Shown one piece after another: positions 14,502 through 23,246 of a stretch of DNA of 64,000 nt. Below the pieces are notes generated by a model that worked only from the letters and a program-made list of their open reading frames with translations, had not been told where the DNA came from and ran no database searches. Source of the stretch: Holophagales bacterium (GTDB lineage Bacteria; Acidobacteriota; Thermoanaerobaculia; Multivoradales; Multivoraceae); the NCBI GenBank assembly GCA_009845425.1, contig VXZQ01000012.1:1-64000 (forward strand), read 5' to 3'. The translations under genes and the position numbers were made by a program. The first letter of the stretch is position 1; every line of letters starts with the position of its first letter.

Positions 14502-14507
14502 ACTGTA
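14502..14507 (-). promoter_or_regulatory. Putative -10 box (TACAGT) of etfD
   Basis: On the minus strand TACAGT ends 8 nt before the ATG at 14494. This spacing supports the shorter EtfD start and a leaderless transcript. No convincing -35 was seen. Confidence 0.4.
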
Positions 14508-14573
14508 CCGCCGACTCGAAACATCCGGCAATGCCGGTCAGTCTCCGGGCCGGCTTAACCTCTTGTTCATGAA

Positions 14574-14630
14574 TAACTTACAGTGACTCAGGGGCGCGCA
14601 CCGTATCCGGTGCGGAATGGCTGTAAGTTA
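14574..14630. repeat. Inverted repeat with nested tetraloop hairpin in a low-GC gap
   Basis: A perfect 10-bp inverted repeat (TAACTTACAG at 14574-14583, CTGTAAGTTA at 14621-14630) encloses 37 nt. Inside is a second hairpin, CGCACCG-TATC-CGGTGCG (14597-14614). The surroundings (14555-14660) are strikingly AT-rich for this genome. It lies between the etfD start and the prpE end. It could be a recombination site, a remnant of a small mobile element or a structured RNA; no integrase or direct target repeat is visible. Confidence 0.45.
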
Positions 14631-14682
14631 CTGATACCAAAGGGTTTACAAGGTATTGGGATGGTTCCTTTCCGCAGGGTTT

Positions 14683-14699
14683 TCCGCAGATTCTGCGGA
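14683..14699. repeat. Short perfect hairpin downstream of prpE
   Basis: TCCGCAG-ATT-CTGCGGA is a 7-bp perfect stem with a 3-nt loop, 24 bp past the prpE stop. There is no T-run on either strand, so it is not a classical intrinsic terminator, though it may still stabilise or end the prpE transcript. A further TCCGCAGGG copy lies just beside it at 14671-14679. Confidence 0.35.
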
Positions 14700-14722
14700 C
14701 CTTGGGCGCCGCGGGGCCGCCT

Positions 14723-16648
14723 TCAGGGCGTCGCCGGTCGGGGATAGCCCAGCTCGGTGAGGGTCTGCTCGATCTCGTCGAGGATCGCCGGATCGTCGAT
14801 CGTCGGCGGCACCGTCCAGGGCTCGCCATCGGCGATTCGCCGCATCGTTCCGCGGAGCACCTTGCCGGACCTCGTCTTCGGCAGGCGGTCGACGATTGCG
14901 GCGACCTTGAACGATGCGACGGGACCGAGCTGATCGCGCACGCTCTGCACGAGTTCCGGAACGATCTCGGCCTCGGTGCGGCTCGATCCGGCATACAGCA
15001 CCGCCAGGCCCAGTGGCACCTGGCCTTTGAGCGAGTCGGCCACTCCGATGACGGCGCACTCGGCGACGTCCCGGTGTGAAGCCAGGATCTCTTCCATGGC
15101 ACCGGTGGACAGGCGGTGGCCGGCGACGTTGATCAGGTCGTCCGTCCGGCTCATGATGTACAGGTAGCCGTCGTCGTCCAGGTGGCCCGCGTCGCCCGTC
15201 TGGTAGTAGCCGTCGTACTCGCGGAGGTAGGACTCGATGTAGCCCTCGTCGTTCTGCCACAGGGTCGGCAGGCAGCCGGGCGGCAGCGGCAGGCGCAACG
15301 CGATCGCGCCGTTCTCGCCGGGCGGCACTTCCCGGCTCGAGCCGGGGGTTCCTGCGTCGTCGTGGTCGAGAATCCGCACGTCGTAGCCGGGCACGACCTT
15401 CGTCGGGGAGCCGTGCTTGACGGGCAGGGCGCCCAGGCCGACGCAGTTGGCGGCGATCGCCCAGCCGGTTTCGGTCTGCCACCAGTGATCGATGACCGGC
15501 ACGCCCAGCTTGTCCTCGGCCCACTGCACGGTGTCCGGGTCGGCGCGTTCCCCGGCCAGGAACAGGGTACGAAGGCAGCTCAGGTCGAACTTCCCGATCA
15601 GTTCGCCGCGCGGGTCCTCCCGCTTGATCGCGCGGAACGCGGTCGGCGCCGTGAACAGCGCCGAGACGTTGTGTTCGGAGATCACCCGCCAGAAAGCGCT
15701 CGCGTCGGGCGTGCCGACCGGCTTGCCCTCGTAGAGCACCGTTGTGCAGCCGTGGATCAGCGGCGCGTAGACGATGTAGGAGTGTCCGACCACCCAGCCG
15801 ATGTCCGAGGCGGCCCAGTAGACCTCGCCGGGCGACACGCCGTACACGTTGGCCATGCTCCAGTCGAGAGCCACCAGGTGGCCTCCGTTGTCGCGGACGA
15901 CGCCCTTCGGAACGCCGGTCGTACCGGAGGTGTAGAGGATGTAGAGCGGGTGGGTGGCCTGGACCGGGACGCAGTCGACGGGGTCGGCCGCGGCCATCGC
16001 GTCGTGCCAGTCGCGGTCCTCCGAACCGAGTTCGGCGGTGTGCTGGGGACGCTGGAGCATGACGGTCGCGACGGGCTTGTGGGCCGACATCGCGATCGCC
16101 TCGTCGAGAAGGGGTTTGTACTCGACGATGCGGGCGGTCTCGATGCCGCAGGAAGCGGCAAGGACGACCTTCGGTCTGGCGTCCTCGATCCGGGTCGCAA
16201 GTTCCCTGGCGGCGAAGCCGCCGAACACCACGGAGTGGACGGCGCCGATCCGGGCGCAGGCGAGCATGGCGACGGCCGCCTCCGGCACCATCGGCATGTA
16301 GATCAGAACCCGGTCTCCGGTCTCCACGTGGAGGCCGCGCAGAACGCCGGCGAGTCGCGCGGTCTGGTCCCGCAGCTCGCTGTACGTGAGTGTCCGCTTC
16401 GTGCCCGTGACGGGACTGTCGTGGATCAGCGCCGGCTGGCCGCCCCGTCCGGCCTCGACGTGCCGGTCGACGGCGTTGTGGCAGGTGTTGACTTCCGCTC
16501 CGGCGAACCAGCGGAAGAACGGCGGGTTTGCATCGTCCAGCACGCGATCCCAGCGCCTGTGCCAGGAGATCGCCTCAGCGGCCTCGGCCCAGAACCCCTC
16601 CGGGTCCGTCCGGGCCCGGTGCAGCGTCTGTTCGTAGCGGGTGCTCAC
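14723..16648 (-). CDS. prpE: Propionyl-CoA synthetase (AMP-forming)
   Basis: A 641-residue acyl-CoA synthetase that activates propionate (and probably acetate) with ATP and CoA. It has the AMP-binding P-loop YILYTSGTTGVPKG, the DHWWQTETGW motif, the hinge region SRTDDLINVAGHRLSTGAME and the catalytic-lysine motif PKTRSGKVLRGTM near the C-terminus. NVAGHRLSTGAMEE is the PrpE/ACSS3 form, whereas acetyl-CoA synthetase has NVSGHRLGTAE, so I prefer propionate. The GTG start overlaps the stop of the upstream peptidase gene by 4 bases. No methylcitrate or methylmalonyl genes are in the window. Confidence 0.9.
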   Translation of the reverse strand: MSTRYEQTLHRARTDPEGFWAEAAEAISWHRRWDRVLDDANPPFFRWFAGAEVNTCHNAVDRHVEAGRGGQPALIHDSPVTGTKRTLTYSELRDQTARLAGVLRGLHVETGDRVLIYMPMVPEAAVAMLACARIGAVHSVVFGGFAARELATRIEDARPKVVLAASCGIETARIVEYKPLLDEAIAMSAHKPVATVMLQRPQHTAELGSEDRDWHDAMAAADPVDCVPVQATHPLYILYTSGTTGVPKGVVRDNGGHLVALDWSMANVYGVSPGEVYWAASDIGWVVGHSYIVYAPLIHGCTTVLYEGKPVGTPDASAFWRVISEHNVSALFTAPTAFRAIKREDPRGELIGKFDLSCLRTLFLAGERADPDTVQWAEDKLGVPVIDHWWQTETGWAIAANCVGLGALPVKHGSPTKVVPGYDVRILDHDDAGTPGSSREVPPGENGAIALRLPLPPGCLPTLWQNDEGYIESYLREYDGYYQTGDAGHLDDDGYLYIMSRTDDLINVAGHRLSTGAMEEILASHRDVAECAVIGVADSLKGQVPLGLAVLYAGSSRTEAEIVPELVQSVRDQLGPVASFKVAAIVDRLPKTRSGKVLRGTMRRIADGEPWTVPPTIDDPAILDEIEQTLTELGYPRPATP

Positions 16649-17793
16649 GGCCGGCCGCTGCGAACGTCCTCCCAGATCCCGACGTCGAACCGGCCGAGCG
16701 AGTTGGCCGCGCCGCGGAACATCGCGTTCGTGTTGAACTCCATCGCGATGGCGCCGTCCCGGCCGATCGCGATGATGCCGCCGTCGCCGGGTTTCAGTGT
16801 CTCGCCGATGACCTTTCGTACGGCGTCTCCGACGGAGAGGCCGGCGTACTCGACGAGCGCCGAGACGTCGTAGGCCACGGTGTGGCGGATGAACTCCTCG
16901 CCCCGGCCGGTGCAGGAGATCGCCGCCGTTTCGTTGTTCGCGTACGTGCCCGCGCCGATGACGGGCACGTCGCCGACGCGGCCGATCTGCTTGTACATCG
17001 TGCCGCCGGTTGAGGTGGCCGCCGCCAGGTTGCCGTAGCGGTCCATGGCTACGGCGCCGACCGTGCCGAGATGGGAGGCGCCGCCTTGGCCAGGTTCCGC
17101 GCCCGCGTTGCCGGTGTAGTCGCCCTCGGGATTCGGAGCTCCGTCACCTTCCGAGCTGGTGCCTCTCCGCCGGCTACGGATCTCGCGGTACCGCTCCAAC
17201 TGCGGCTCGGTCGTGAAGTAGGCCTGGACGTTCCGGCGAACGCCGGCGTTGACCGCGAAGTTGTCGGCGCCCTGGCCGCTGAGGAGAACGTGCGGTGTGT
17301 CCTCCATGACGCGGCGGGCCAGTCGCACCGGGTTGCGGACGTTCTTCACGCCCGCCACCGCGCCGCAGGCGAGCGTGCGGCCGTCCATGATCGCGGCGTC
17401 CAGTTCATGCGTGCCGATGGAGGTGAACACCGAGCCGCGGCCCGCGTTGAATCGGGGGTCGTCCTCCAGCGCGGCCACCACCTCTTCGACCACGCGCAGG
17501 CTCGCTTCACCCGCCGCCAACTGCTCGCTGCCCAGCGACAGCACGTCGCGCAGGGCCTGGTAGTAGTCCTCGGCGTCCGTCGTGTCGCGACGTGCGCTGC
17601 CCGCGCCGCCGTGGATGGCGAGCGACCACTCGGGGGCCGGCGGTGCTTCGGCTGCGCTTTCCTGGTTCAAGTCCTGTTGCTCTTCCGCGTTCTCGTTGCG
17701 TTCGGCCGGACCGCACGACGCCAGTACCATGGCGAGAACCGCGCAGACCGCCACCGGGAGAGTCGGGGGACGCAGTCGAGAACCGTTCACCAT
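16645..17793 (-). CDS. Isoaspartyl peptidase/L-asparaginase (Ntn hydrolase), lipoprotein
   Basis: A 382-residue member of the plant-type asparaginase/aspartylglucosaminidase family, which cleaves isoaspartyl dipeptides or asparagine after autoproteolysis. The mature enzyme starts EWSLAIHGGAGS, and the catalytic threonine that becomes the beta-subunit N-terminus lies in GTVGAVAMD, followed by STGGTMYKQIGRVGD. I chose ATG 17793 because it gives a lipoprotein signal (AVLAMVLASC, Cys near residue 27) followed by a Glu/Gln-rich tether. A longer in-frame reading would bury this signal. It should be a membrane-anchored periplasmic enzyme. It is coupled to prpE by a GTGA overlap, a pairing with no obvious metabolic logic. 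Confidence 0.88.
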   Translation of the reverse strand: MVNGSRLRPPTLPVAVCAVLAMVLASCGPAERNENAEEQQDLNQESAAEAPPAPEWSLAIHGGAGSARRDTTDAEDYYQALRDVLSLGSEQLAAGEASLRVVEEVVAALEDDPRFNAGRGSVFTSIGTHELDAAIMDGRTLACGAVAGVKNVRNPVRLARRVMEDTPHVLLSGQGADNFAVNAGVRRNVQAYFTTEPQLERYREIRSRRRGTSSEGDGAPNPEGDYTGNAGAEPGQGGASHLGTVGAVAMDRYGNLAAATSTGGTMYKQIGRVGDVPVIGAGTYANNETAAISCTGRGEEFIRHTVAYDVSALVEYAGLSVGDAVRKVIGETLKPGDGGIIAIGRDGAIAMEFNTNAMFRGAANSLGRFDVGIWEDVRSGRP

Positions 17794-17902
17794 GTGCAGG
17801 CCCCCTGGTCGTTGAACGGCCTGATCCAGGGCGGAAACCAGGGGGCGCCGGTCGGAACCGGAACAGGGGACGTTAGCACGGTGGTCGCGGTTGCCGGTGG
17901 GG

Positions 17903-17908
17903 CATAAT
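17903..17908 (+). promoter_or_regulatory. Putative -10 box (CATAAT) of the DUF3311/symporter operon
   Basis: CATAAT matches the -10 consensus at five of six positions and ends 10 nt before the GTG start at 17918. A transcript would carry at most a few untranslated bases. It lies in the 124-bp divergent gap with the asparaginase gene. Confidence 0.45.
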
Positions 17909-17917
17909 GCGCGCTCC

Positions 17918-18259
17918 GTGGCCAACACGAAACGTCTGGCGGACTACGAAGACGAGCGGGACCAGGACGCCTTCTGGGAGGCGATCCGTCCTGCCGACGA
18001 ACCCCTGCGGCATCGCTGGTTCCTGCCCGCGGTTGTCCTGATCCTTGCGATCAGCGTGCCGTGGTACCTGCCGCCGTCGGTGGGCGGCCGGCTGGCGGCC
18101 GGTTTGCCCGTCTGGACCTGGATCACGATCGCCTGCGGCCTGGCCCTGGCGGTCGTCACCGCTTTCGCTTCGTTGCGCCTGTGGCGTGACGGTGCCGATG
18201 AGGGCGGAGACGCCGCGAACGACCCGACGTCGCCAACCGCGTCCGGGGAGAACCCGTGA
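17918..18259 (+). CDS. DUF3311-type small membrane protein, partner of a sodium:solute symporter
   Basis: A 113-residue protein with a charged N-terminal segment (YEDERDQDAFWEAIRPADE), two membrane helices (FLPAVVLILAISVPWYL and VWTWITIACGLALAVVTAFASL) and an acidic tail. Small two-helix proteins of the DUF3311 kind are typically encoded directly before SSS symporters, and here the stop overlaps the GTG start of the symporter by 4 bases. It may be an accessory subunit. The start is GTG at 17918, next to a -10-like box; there is no ribosome-binding site. Confidence 0.7.
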   Translation: MANTKRLADYEDERDQDAFWEAIRPADEPLRHRWFLPAVVLILAISVPWYLPPSVGGRLAAGLPVWTWITIACGLALAVVTAFASLRLWRDGADEGGDAANDPTSPTASGENP

Positions 18260-19761
18260 ACACTTCCGTCCCCGAGGTGACCTTCGGGCCAGGCGCGCTG
18301 GCGGTTCTCGGCGGCTATCTCGTCGTCATGCTCGGTCTCGGCCTGCTAGGCCGCCTGAAGCAGAAGGAACGCTCGCTGCGGGACTTCTACCTCGGCGGCT
18401 CGACCTTCGGTTTCGCGGTCCTGTTCCTGACCCTGTTCGCCACCCAGTACAGCGGCAACACGCTGCTCGGCTTCGCCGGACGGTCCTACGTCCAGGGGGC
18501 GACCTACATCGTCAGCGTGACCTTCATGGTCCTCGTCATCACGGTGTTCATGATCTACGCCCCGCGTCTGTTCCGTCTGGCGCGGCGCTTCGGCTACATC
18601 ACGCCGACGGACTTCGTGTACCACCGTTTCGGCTCCCATGCGCTGCGCGTCCTGTGCGTCGTCCTCCTCTGCTGGGGCCTGGCGAACTACGTGCTCGAGC
18701 AACTGGTGGCGATGGGCCACGGCGTCGAGGCGATCAGCGGCGGTCGCATGAGCTTCATGCAGGGCGTGCTGCTGCTGGTCGGCGTCATGCTGATCTACGA
18801 GTCGCTCGGCGGCATGCGGGCCGTGGCCTGGACCGACGCGGTGCAGGGTTCCCTGCTGCTCTGCGGCTGCGCCGTGATTCTCTACACCCTGGTGACGGCG
18901 GACGGCGGGCTTGCCGCGGCCTCGGAGGGGATTCGCGCCACGGCGCCGGAGAGGCTCGAAGCGCCGGATGCCCGGGGACTGCGGACGTGGGTCAGCACGC
19001 TCCTCATGCTCGGCCTCGGCGTCGCGCTGTACCCCCACGCGATCCAGCGCATCTTCGCCGCGAAGGGCGAGAAGAGTCTGCGACGGTCGCTGGCGGCGAT
19101 GGGTTTCATGCCGCTGGGCACGACCCTGCTCGCCTTCCTCATCGGCTTCATCGCGCTGAGCCGCTTCCCGGGGCTCTCGCAGCTCGAGAGCGACAAGGTC
19201 ACGATCTACGTCCTGGGCGGTCTGATCGACCGTTCGCCGGTGATGTACTGGCTCATCGTGATGGTGTTCGCGGCGGTGGTGGCGGCGATCATGTCGACCG
19301 CGGACTCGGCCCTCCTGTCGATCGGGTCCATGTTCACGAAGGACATCTACAAGAGCTACTTCCGCCGCGAGGCGTCGGCCCGCGAGATGCTGATCGTCGG
19401 CAAGACGTTCGCCTGGGGCGTCATGGCGATCCTGATCCTGATGGCCTGGGTGTCGCTGGAGACGGAGAGTTCGATCTGGGTGCTGATCGAGCTGAAGCTC
19501 GAGTTCATGGTCCAGCTCTCGCCGGTCTTCATGCTCGGCGTCTACTGGCGACGGATGCCCGCTTCTGCCGTTCTGACCGGCATGGTGCTGGGTACCCTTC
19601 TCACCCTGGTCATCTGGTGCGGCGCCGCCTTCGACGTCTGGGCGACTCGCAGCCCCTGGGGAGTGGGCGCCGGCGTCTGGGGCCTGCTCGTGAACTACGG
19701 CATCTGCGTCGGCTGGACGGTGCTTCGCCCGGCAAAGCTCCCGGCGACTGCTCCGGCGTGA
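18256..19761 (+). CDS. Sodium:solute symporter (SSS family)
   Basis: A 501-residue membrane protein with about 13 helices in the LeuT-type fold of the SSS family. Visible features are the first helix (LAVLGGYLVVMLGLGLLGRL), the TQYSGNTLLGFAGRSYVQG segment near the substrate/Na+ site, and AAIMSTADSALLSIGSMFTKDI, the characteristic SSS signature around helix 8. The family imports sugars, pantothenate, proline, carboxylates and other solutes with Na+; I cannot assign the substrate. It starts GTG with a GGGGAG site upstream and overlaps the small membrane protein gene. trpS follows 13 bp later. Confidence 0.9.
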   Translation: MNTSVPEVTFGPGALAVLGGYLVVMLGLGLLGRLKQKERSLRDFYLGGSTFGFAVLFLTLFATQYSGNTLLGFAGRSYVQGATYIVSVTFMVLVITVFMIYAPRLFRLARRFGYITPTDFVYHRFGSHALRVLCVVLLCWGLANYVLEQLVAMGHGVEAISGGRMSFMQGVLLLVGVMLIYESLGGMRAVAWTDAVQGSLLLCGCAVILYTLVTADGGLAAASEGIRATAPERLEAPDARGLRTWVSTLLMLGLGVALYPHAIQRIFAAKGEKSLRRSLAAMGFMPLGTTLLAFLIGFIALSRFPGLSQLESDKVTIYVLGGLIDRSPVMYWLIVMVFAAVVAAIMSTADSALLSIGSMFTKDIYKSYFRREASAREMLIVGKTFAWGVMAILILMAWVSLETESSIWVLIELKLEFMVQLSPVFMLGVYWRRMPASAVLTGMVLGTLLTLVIWCGAAFDVWATRSPWGVGAGVWGLLVNYGICVGWTVLRPAKLPATAPA

Positions 19762-19774
19762 GGATTTCTCCAGC

Positions 19775-20791
19775 ATGAGTGGGGCGGTGCGCAGGCGCCG
19801 GGTGTTTTCCGGCATTCAACCGTCCGGTGTGCTGCACCTGGGGAACTACCTGGGCGCCGTGAAGCACTGGGCAGCGCGCCAGGACGACCGCGAGAACTTC
19901 ATCTGCGTCGTGGACCTGCACGCGATCACCGTGCGCCAGGATCCGGAGGCGCTGCGTTCGGGCACCCGCGAGTTGACGGCGATGCTGTTCGCCTGCGGCA
20001 TCGACCCGGAGCGCACGACCCTGTTCGTCCAGAGCCATGTGCGTGCCCACGCGGAGGCCGCCTGGATCCTGGGATGCGCTACACCGATCGGATGGCTCGA
20101 GCGGATGACGCAGTTCAAGGCGAAGTCGGAACGCCAGGGAGGCCGCGAGCGGATCGGCGTCGGTCTGTTCACGTACCCGGTGCTCCAGGCGGCCGACATC
20201 CTGCTCTACGACGCCGACGAGGTGCCGGTCGGGGAGGATCAGAAGCAGCACGTCGAGCTGGCCCGGGACATCGCGGGCCGTTTCAACCACATCTACGGTG
20301 AGACCTTTGTCCTGCCCGAGGCGGTCATCCCGACCGCCGGCGCGCGGGTGATGGCGCTCGACGATCCGACCGTCAAGATGTCGAAGAGCGAGACCGCGGG
20401 GCGTGGCCATGCCGTCCGTCTCACCGACACGGACGACGAGATCCGGCGTTCACTGAAGCGCGCGGTCACCGACTCGGGGCGCGAGATCGAGTTCAGCGAC
20501 GACCCGGCCAGGGCGGGCGTCAACAACCTGCTCCTGATCTACCAGGCGATCACGGACCGCAGCGAGGACCGGGTCCTGGCCGACTTCGCCGCGGCTCGCG
20601 GCTACGGCGACCTGAAGATGGGCGTCGCCGAAGCGGTGATCGAGGTGGTGGCGCCGATCCGCCGGCGCTACGAGGAGCTGATGGCCGCGCCGGAAGAACT
20701 CGACCGGCTGCTCGCCATCGGCGCGGAGCGCGCGCGGAAGGTCGCGGAGCCGAAGGCGGCGGAGCTCCGCCGGTTGGTGGGCTTCGCCTGA
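19775..20791 (+). CDS. trpS: Tryptophanyl-tRNA synthetase
   Basis: A 338-residue class I aminoacyl-tRNA synthetase that charges tRNA-Trp. The ATP-binding HIGH motif appears as SGVLHLGNYLGA (residues 17-28) and the second signature as VKMSKSE. DLHAIT and the TYPVLQAADILLY segment, which forms the Trp pocket, are intact. Length matches bacterial TrpRS. It closely follows the symporter gene and ends 6 bp from the convergent aminotransferase gene. Confidence 0.97.
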   Translation: MSGAVRRRRVFSGIQPSGVLHLGNYLGAVKHWAARQDDRENFICVVDLHAITVRQDPEALRSGTRELTAMLFACGIDPERTTLFVQSHVRAHAEAAWILGCATPIGWLERMTQFKAKSERQGGRERIGVGLFTYPVLQAADILLYDADEVPVGEDQKQHVELARDIAGRFNHIYGETFVLPEAVIPTAGARVMALDDPTVKMSKSETAGRGHAVRLTDTDDEIRRSLKRAVTDSGREIEFSDDPARAGVNNLLLIYQAITDRSEDRVLADFAAARGYGDLKMGVAEAVIEVVAPIRRRYEELMAAPEELDRLLAIGAERARKVAEPKAAELRRLVGFA

Positions 20792-20797
20792 ACGGTG

Positions 20798-22108
20798 TCA
20801 GGCGTGGGAGCGGATCAGCTTCTCGATCCGCTCCATGCCGCGCTCCAGGGTCTCCATCGACGGACCGAAGCTGAGCCGGCAGTAGCTGTGGTAGCGGGCG
20901 TTGCGGCGCCGCTGGCCGGGGTTCACGTCGAAGAAGACGCCCGGAACCGTGATGACCTGGACCTGGAGCAGCGCCTTGAAGAACTCGATGCCGTCGTTCA
21001 GCGGCGCCGGCAGGCCGGCCAGGTTGCCCCAGACGTAGAAGGCGCCGCTGGGCTCGTGTTCGACCTCGATGCCCAGACCGCGCAGCCGGTCGACGAGGAA
21101 CCTGCGCTTGCGGGCGAACTCAGTCTGGATCGCCTGCGTTTCCTGCAGCACGAGTTCGGGCTCGAGCAGCGGCACGGCGGCTTCCTGGAAGGGGTGGTTG
21201 CCGCCTCCGTCGAGGAACGAGCCTGCGCTGGTCACCCGGTCGATCACGTTCACGGGGCCGACGATCCAGGACACTCGCCAGCCCGGATAGCGCCAGTTCT
21301 TCGTCAGTCCGTCGACCAGGATCACGGGATCCCGGTTCACGTCGTCGACGTGCGCGGCCGCCGAGACCATCCTCGCGGTGTCGGCGATCTGAGTGCAGGA
21401 GTCGGGCGCCGGCGTGTAGATGTAGTGCGAGTAGAACTCGTCGAGGATGAAGGTGCAGGCGTTGTCGCGGGCGACGCCGACCCACTCGGCCAGGAGATCG
21501 CCCTCAACCAGTTGACCCGTCGGATTGCAGGGATTGCTGCACCAGAGCGCGGATAGGCCGCGCCCGACGATCTCCTTCTCGAGCAGCCGCCGCGAGGCGC
21601 GGTAGCCGTGGGCCGCGTCGAGCAGGATGGGGATCGGAATGAAGCCCTTGAAGGCGGTCAGGAGCTCCTCGTAAGCGGTGTAGTCCGGAATGAAGTGCCC
21701 GAGGTTCATCTCGCCCATCGCGGCGGCGATGCGGGTCATCGCCGGGCGGCCTCCGGGCGCGATGCTCACGTTCTCCCGCGTGTACTGTGAGCGCTTGTCG
21801 CGGCGGTACAGGAAGTTGTAGAGATCGGCGACACGCTCGCGCAGCTCGTCGATGCCGTCGACCGGCGCGTAGGTCTGGCGGCGCGGGTCGATCTGAAGTT
21901 CGTCGCGGCGGGGCGGCGCTGCCGGTAGCGGACCGACCTCGGGAGAGCCCTGGCCGAGGTTGTACCAGGTGCGGCCGTCACTGCCGTGGCCGGCGGCCGC
22001 CGCGCGGTGCATCACATAGATCACGCCCGTCCGCGGCACCCGGCGGAAGCCGGGCGTCTCGGGGTCGGCAACGGTGCCGGTGGCGGTCGGGGTCACTTCC
22101 TCTATCAT
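20798..22108 (-). CDS. PLP-dependent class I/II aminotransferase
   Basis: A 436-residue fold-type I aminotransferase, cytoplasmic. It has the SNPCNPTGQ motif, the aspartate of LDEFYSHYIY that contacts the PLP ring nitrogen, and the PLP-binding lysine in DGLTKNWRYPGWR (near residue 269). It then has the FALSE-type C-terminal domain with the SFGPSMETLERGMERI end. Substrate cannot be told from the sequence; aspartate, aromatic or alanine-type donors are all possible. I chose ATG 22108, which opens MIEEVTPTATGTV; the longer in-frame extension is Arg/Pro-rich and looks non-coding. Confidence 0.85.
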   Translation of the reverse strand: MIEEVTPTATGTVADPETPGFRRVPRTGVIYVMHRAAAAGHGSDGRTWYNLGQGSPEVGPLPAAPPRRDELQIDPRRQTYAPVDGIDELRERVADLYNFLYRRDKRSQYTRENVSIAPGGRPAMTRIAAAMGEMNLGHFIPDYTAYEELLTAFKGFIPIPILLDAAHGYRASRRLLEKEIVGRGLSALWCSNPCNPTGQLVEGDLLAEWVGVARDNACTFILDEFYSHYIYTPAPDSCTQIADTARMVSAAAHVDDVNRDPVILVDGLTKNWRYPGWRVSWIVGPVNVIDRVTSAGSFLDGGGNHPFQEAAVPLLEPELVLQETQAIQTEFARKRRFLVDRLRGLGIEVEHEPSGAFYVWGNLAGLPAPLNDGIEFFKALLQVQVITVPGVFFDVNPGQRRRNARYHSYCRLSFGPSMETLERGMERIEKLIRSHA

Positions 22109-22233
22109 CTTCGGCCGATGTACTTTGTGGAGCGGGCCGTGGCCGGCAGCCGATCGAGCCCACTTCGTCTTTGGGCGGCCGAGCTTATTCGAGTGCGTTT
22201 GGCGTCGCGGGGAGTCTGGTTCCGGGGGCGTTC

Positions 22234-23238
22234 GTGACTCTCGATCCGGTGTTGAGTCATTTGCTTGGCGCGGAGCCCGCGCCGCTTGCCGCAGGTGACG
22301 ATCCGGCCGGCTGGTACCGGTCCTTTCGCGAGGAGGTGCTGGCACCGTGGCAGGCGAACGCGAACGGCGGTGCCGACCCTTCCGGCCGCGATCACTTCGC
22401 CCACGGTCTGCTCGGCGGTTTCGTCGCCGATCGTCCGGCCTGGGCGATGGTGGCGGGGCATCAGGCGGCGGTGAGGCGTCTGGCCTGGGAACGCGGCGGC
22501 CAGGATCTGGTTCCTGACGGCGGCATCGTGGCGTTCTGTGCCAGCGAGGAGGGCGGAGCGCATCCGCGCGCGGTTCACTCCTCGCTCAGGAAGGCGCCCG
22601 ACGGCGGATTCCGCCTCGACGGTCAGAAGCGATGGGCCACGCTGGCGCCCTCCGCGGCCGCGCTGCTGATCATCGCCTCGCTTGGCCGTGACGGCGACCG
22701 CAATCGCCTCCGGGCGCTATGCGTGCCGAGCGACAGGAGCGGGATCAGCATGGCCCCAATGGATCTGGGGGACCGGAAGCCGTCCAATCCCGAGGTACGG
22801 CACGCCGTCGTCGAGCTGACCGCCGTTCCGGTTGCGGCCGGCGAGGTGATGGACGGCGACGGTTACTCGGACGCGATCAAACCCTTCCGGACGATCGAGG
22901 ACCTGTACATCGGCGCCGCGACGACCGCCTACAACCTGGCGCTGGCCCGGCGGTCGGGATGGCCCGAAGCCGCGGTCGAGGATCTGCTGCTCCTTCTCGT
23001 TGCCGCCGGCGCGCTGGCCTTCGGTCCGCTGGACGAGCCCGCCGCGCACCTCGGGGTCGCCGCCCTGTACCGGACGACGGCCCGGGTTCGCGTCGACCAC
23101 GCGGAGCACTGGGCACTGGTGGACGAGGCCGCGGCCGCGGCCTGGCGGCGCGCCACCGGCAGCGGCGGAGTGGCCGCGCGCGCCAAGGAGCTCCGGCGGC
23201 AGGGGGCCTGGGCACGGCTCGCCGCGTCGTCGACCTGA
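22234..23238 (+). CDS. Acyl-CoA dehydrogenase-like protein
   Basis: A 334-residue protein resembling the flavin fold of acyl-CoA dehydrogenases. The FAD/substrate segment reads GIVAFCASEEGGAHPRAVHSS, followed by FRLDGQKRWATLAPSA, which parallels the family's G-x-K-x-W/F-x-T stretch. The mid-domain beta region and a helical C-terminus are present but shorter than the usual ~380-400 residues, and I cannot point to the catalytic glutamate. It may be a divergent or specialised member. The start is GTG at 22234; the 125-bp divergent gap with the aminotransferase contains no obvious ribosome-binding site. Confidence 0.65.
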   Translation: MTLDPVLSHLLGAEPAPLAAGDDPAGWYRSFREEVLAPWQANANGGADPSGRDHFAHGLLGGFVADRPAWAMVAGHQAAVRRLAWERGGQDLVPDGGIVAFCASEEGGAHPRAVHSSLRKAPDGGFRLDGQKRWATLAPSAAALLIIASLGRDGDRNRLRALCVPSDRSGISMAPMDLGDRKPSNPEVRHAVVELTAVPVAAGEVMDGDGYSDAIKPFRTIEDLYIGAATTAYNLALARRSGWPEAAVEDLLLLLVAAGALAFGPLDEPAAHLGVAALYRTTARVRVDHAEHWALVDEAAAAAWRRATGSGGVAARAKELRRQGAWARLAASST

Positions 23239-23246
23239 GCCCGGCC

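Noticed and set aside
14574..14630. Integron attC or XerCD dif site
   Set aside because: The arms do not fit the attC core (RYYYAAC/GTTRRRY) or the dif consensus, and no integrase is nearby.
14683..14699. Rho-independent terminator after prpE
   Set aside because: The stem is perfect, but no T-run follows on the transcribed side, so I list it as a hairpin only.
14723..16648. Acetyl-CoA synthetase (acs)
   Set aside because: The hinge motif NVAGHRLSTGAME is the propionyl-CoA synthetase form; acetate may still be a secondary substrate.
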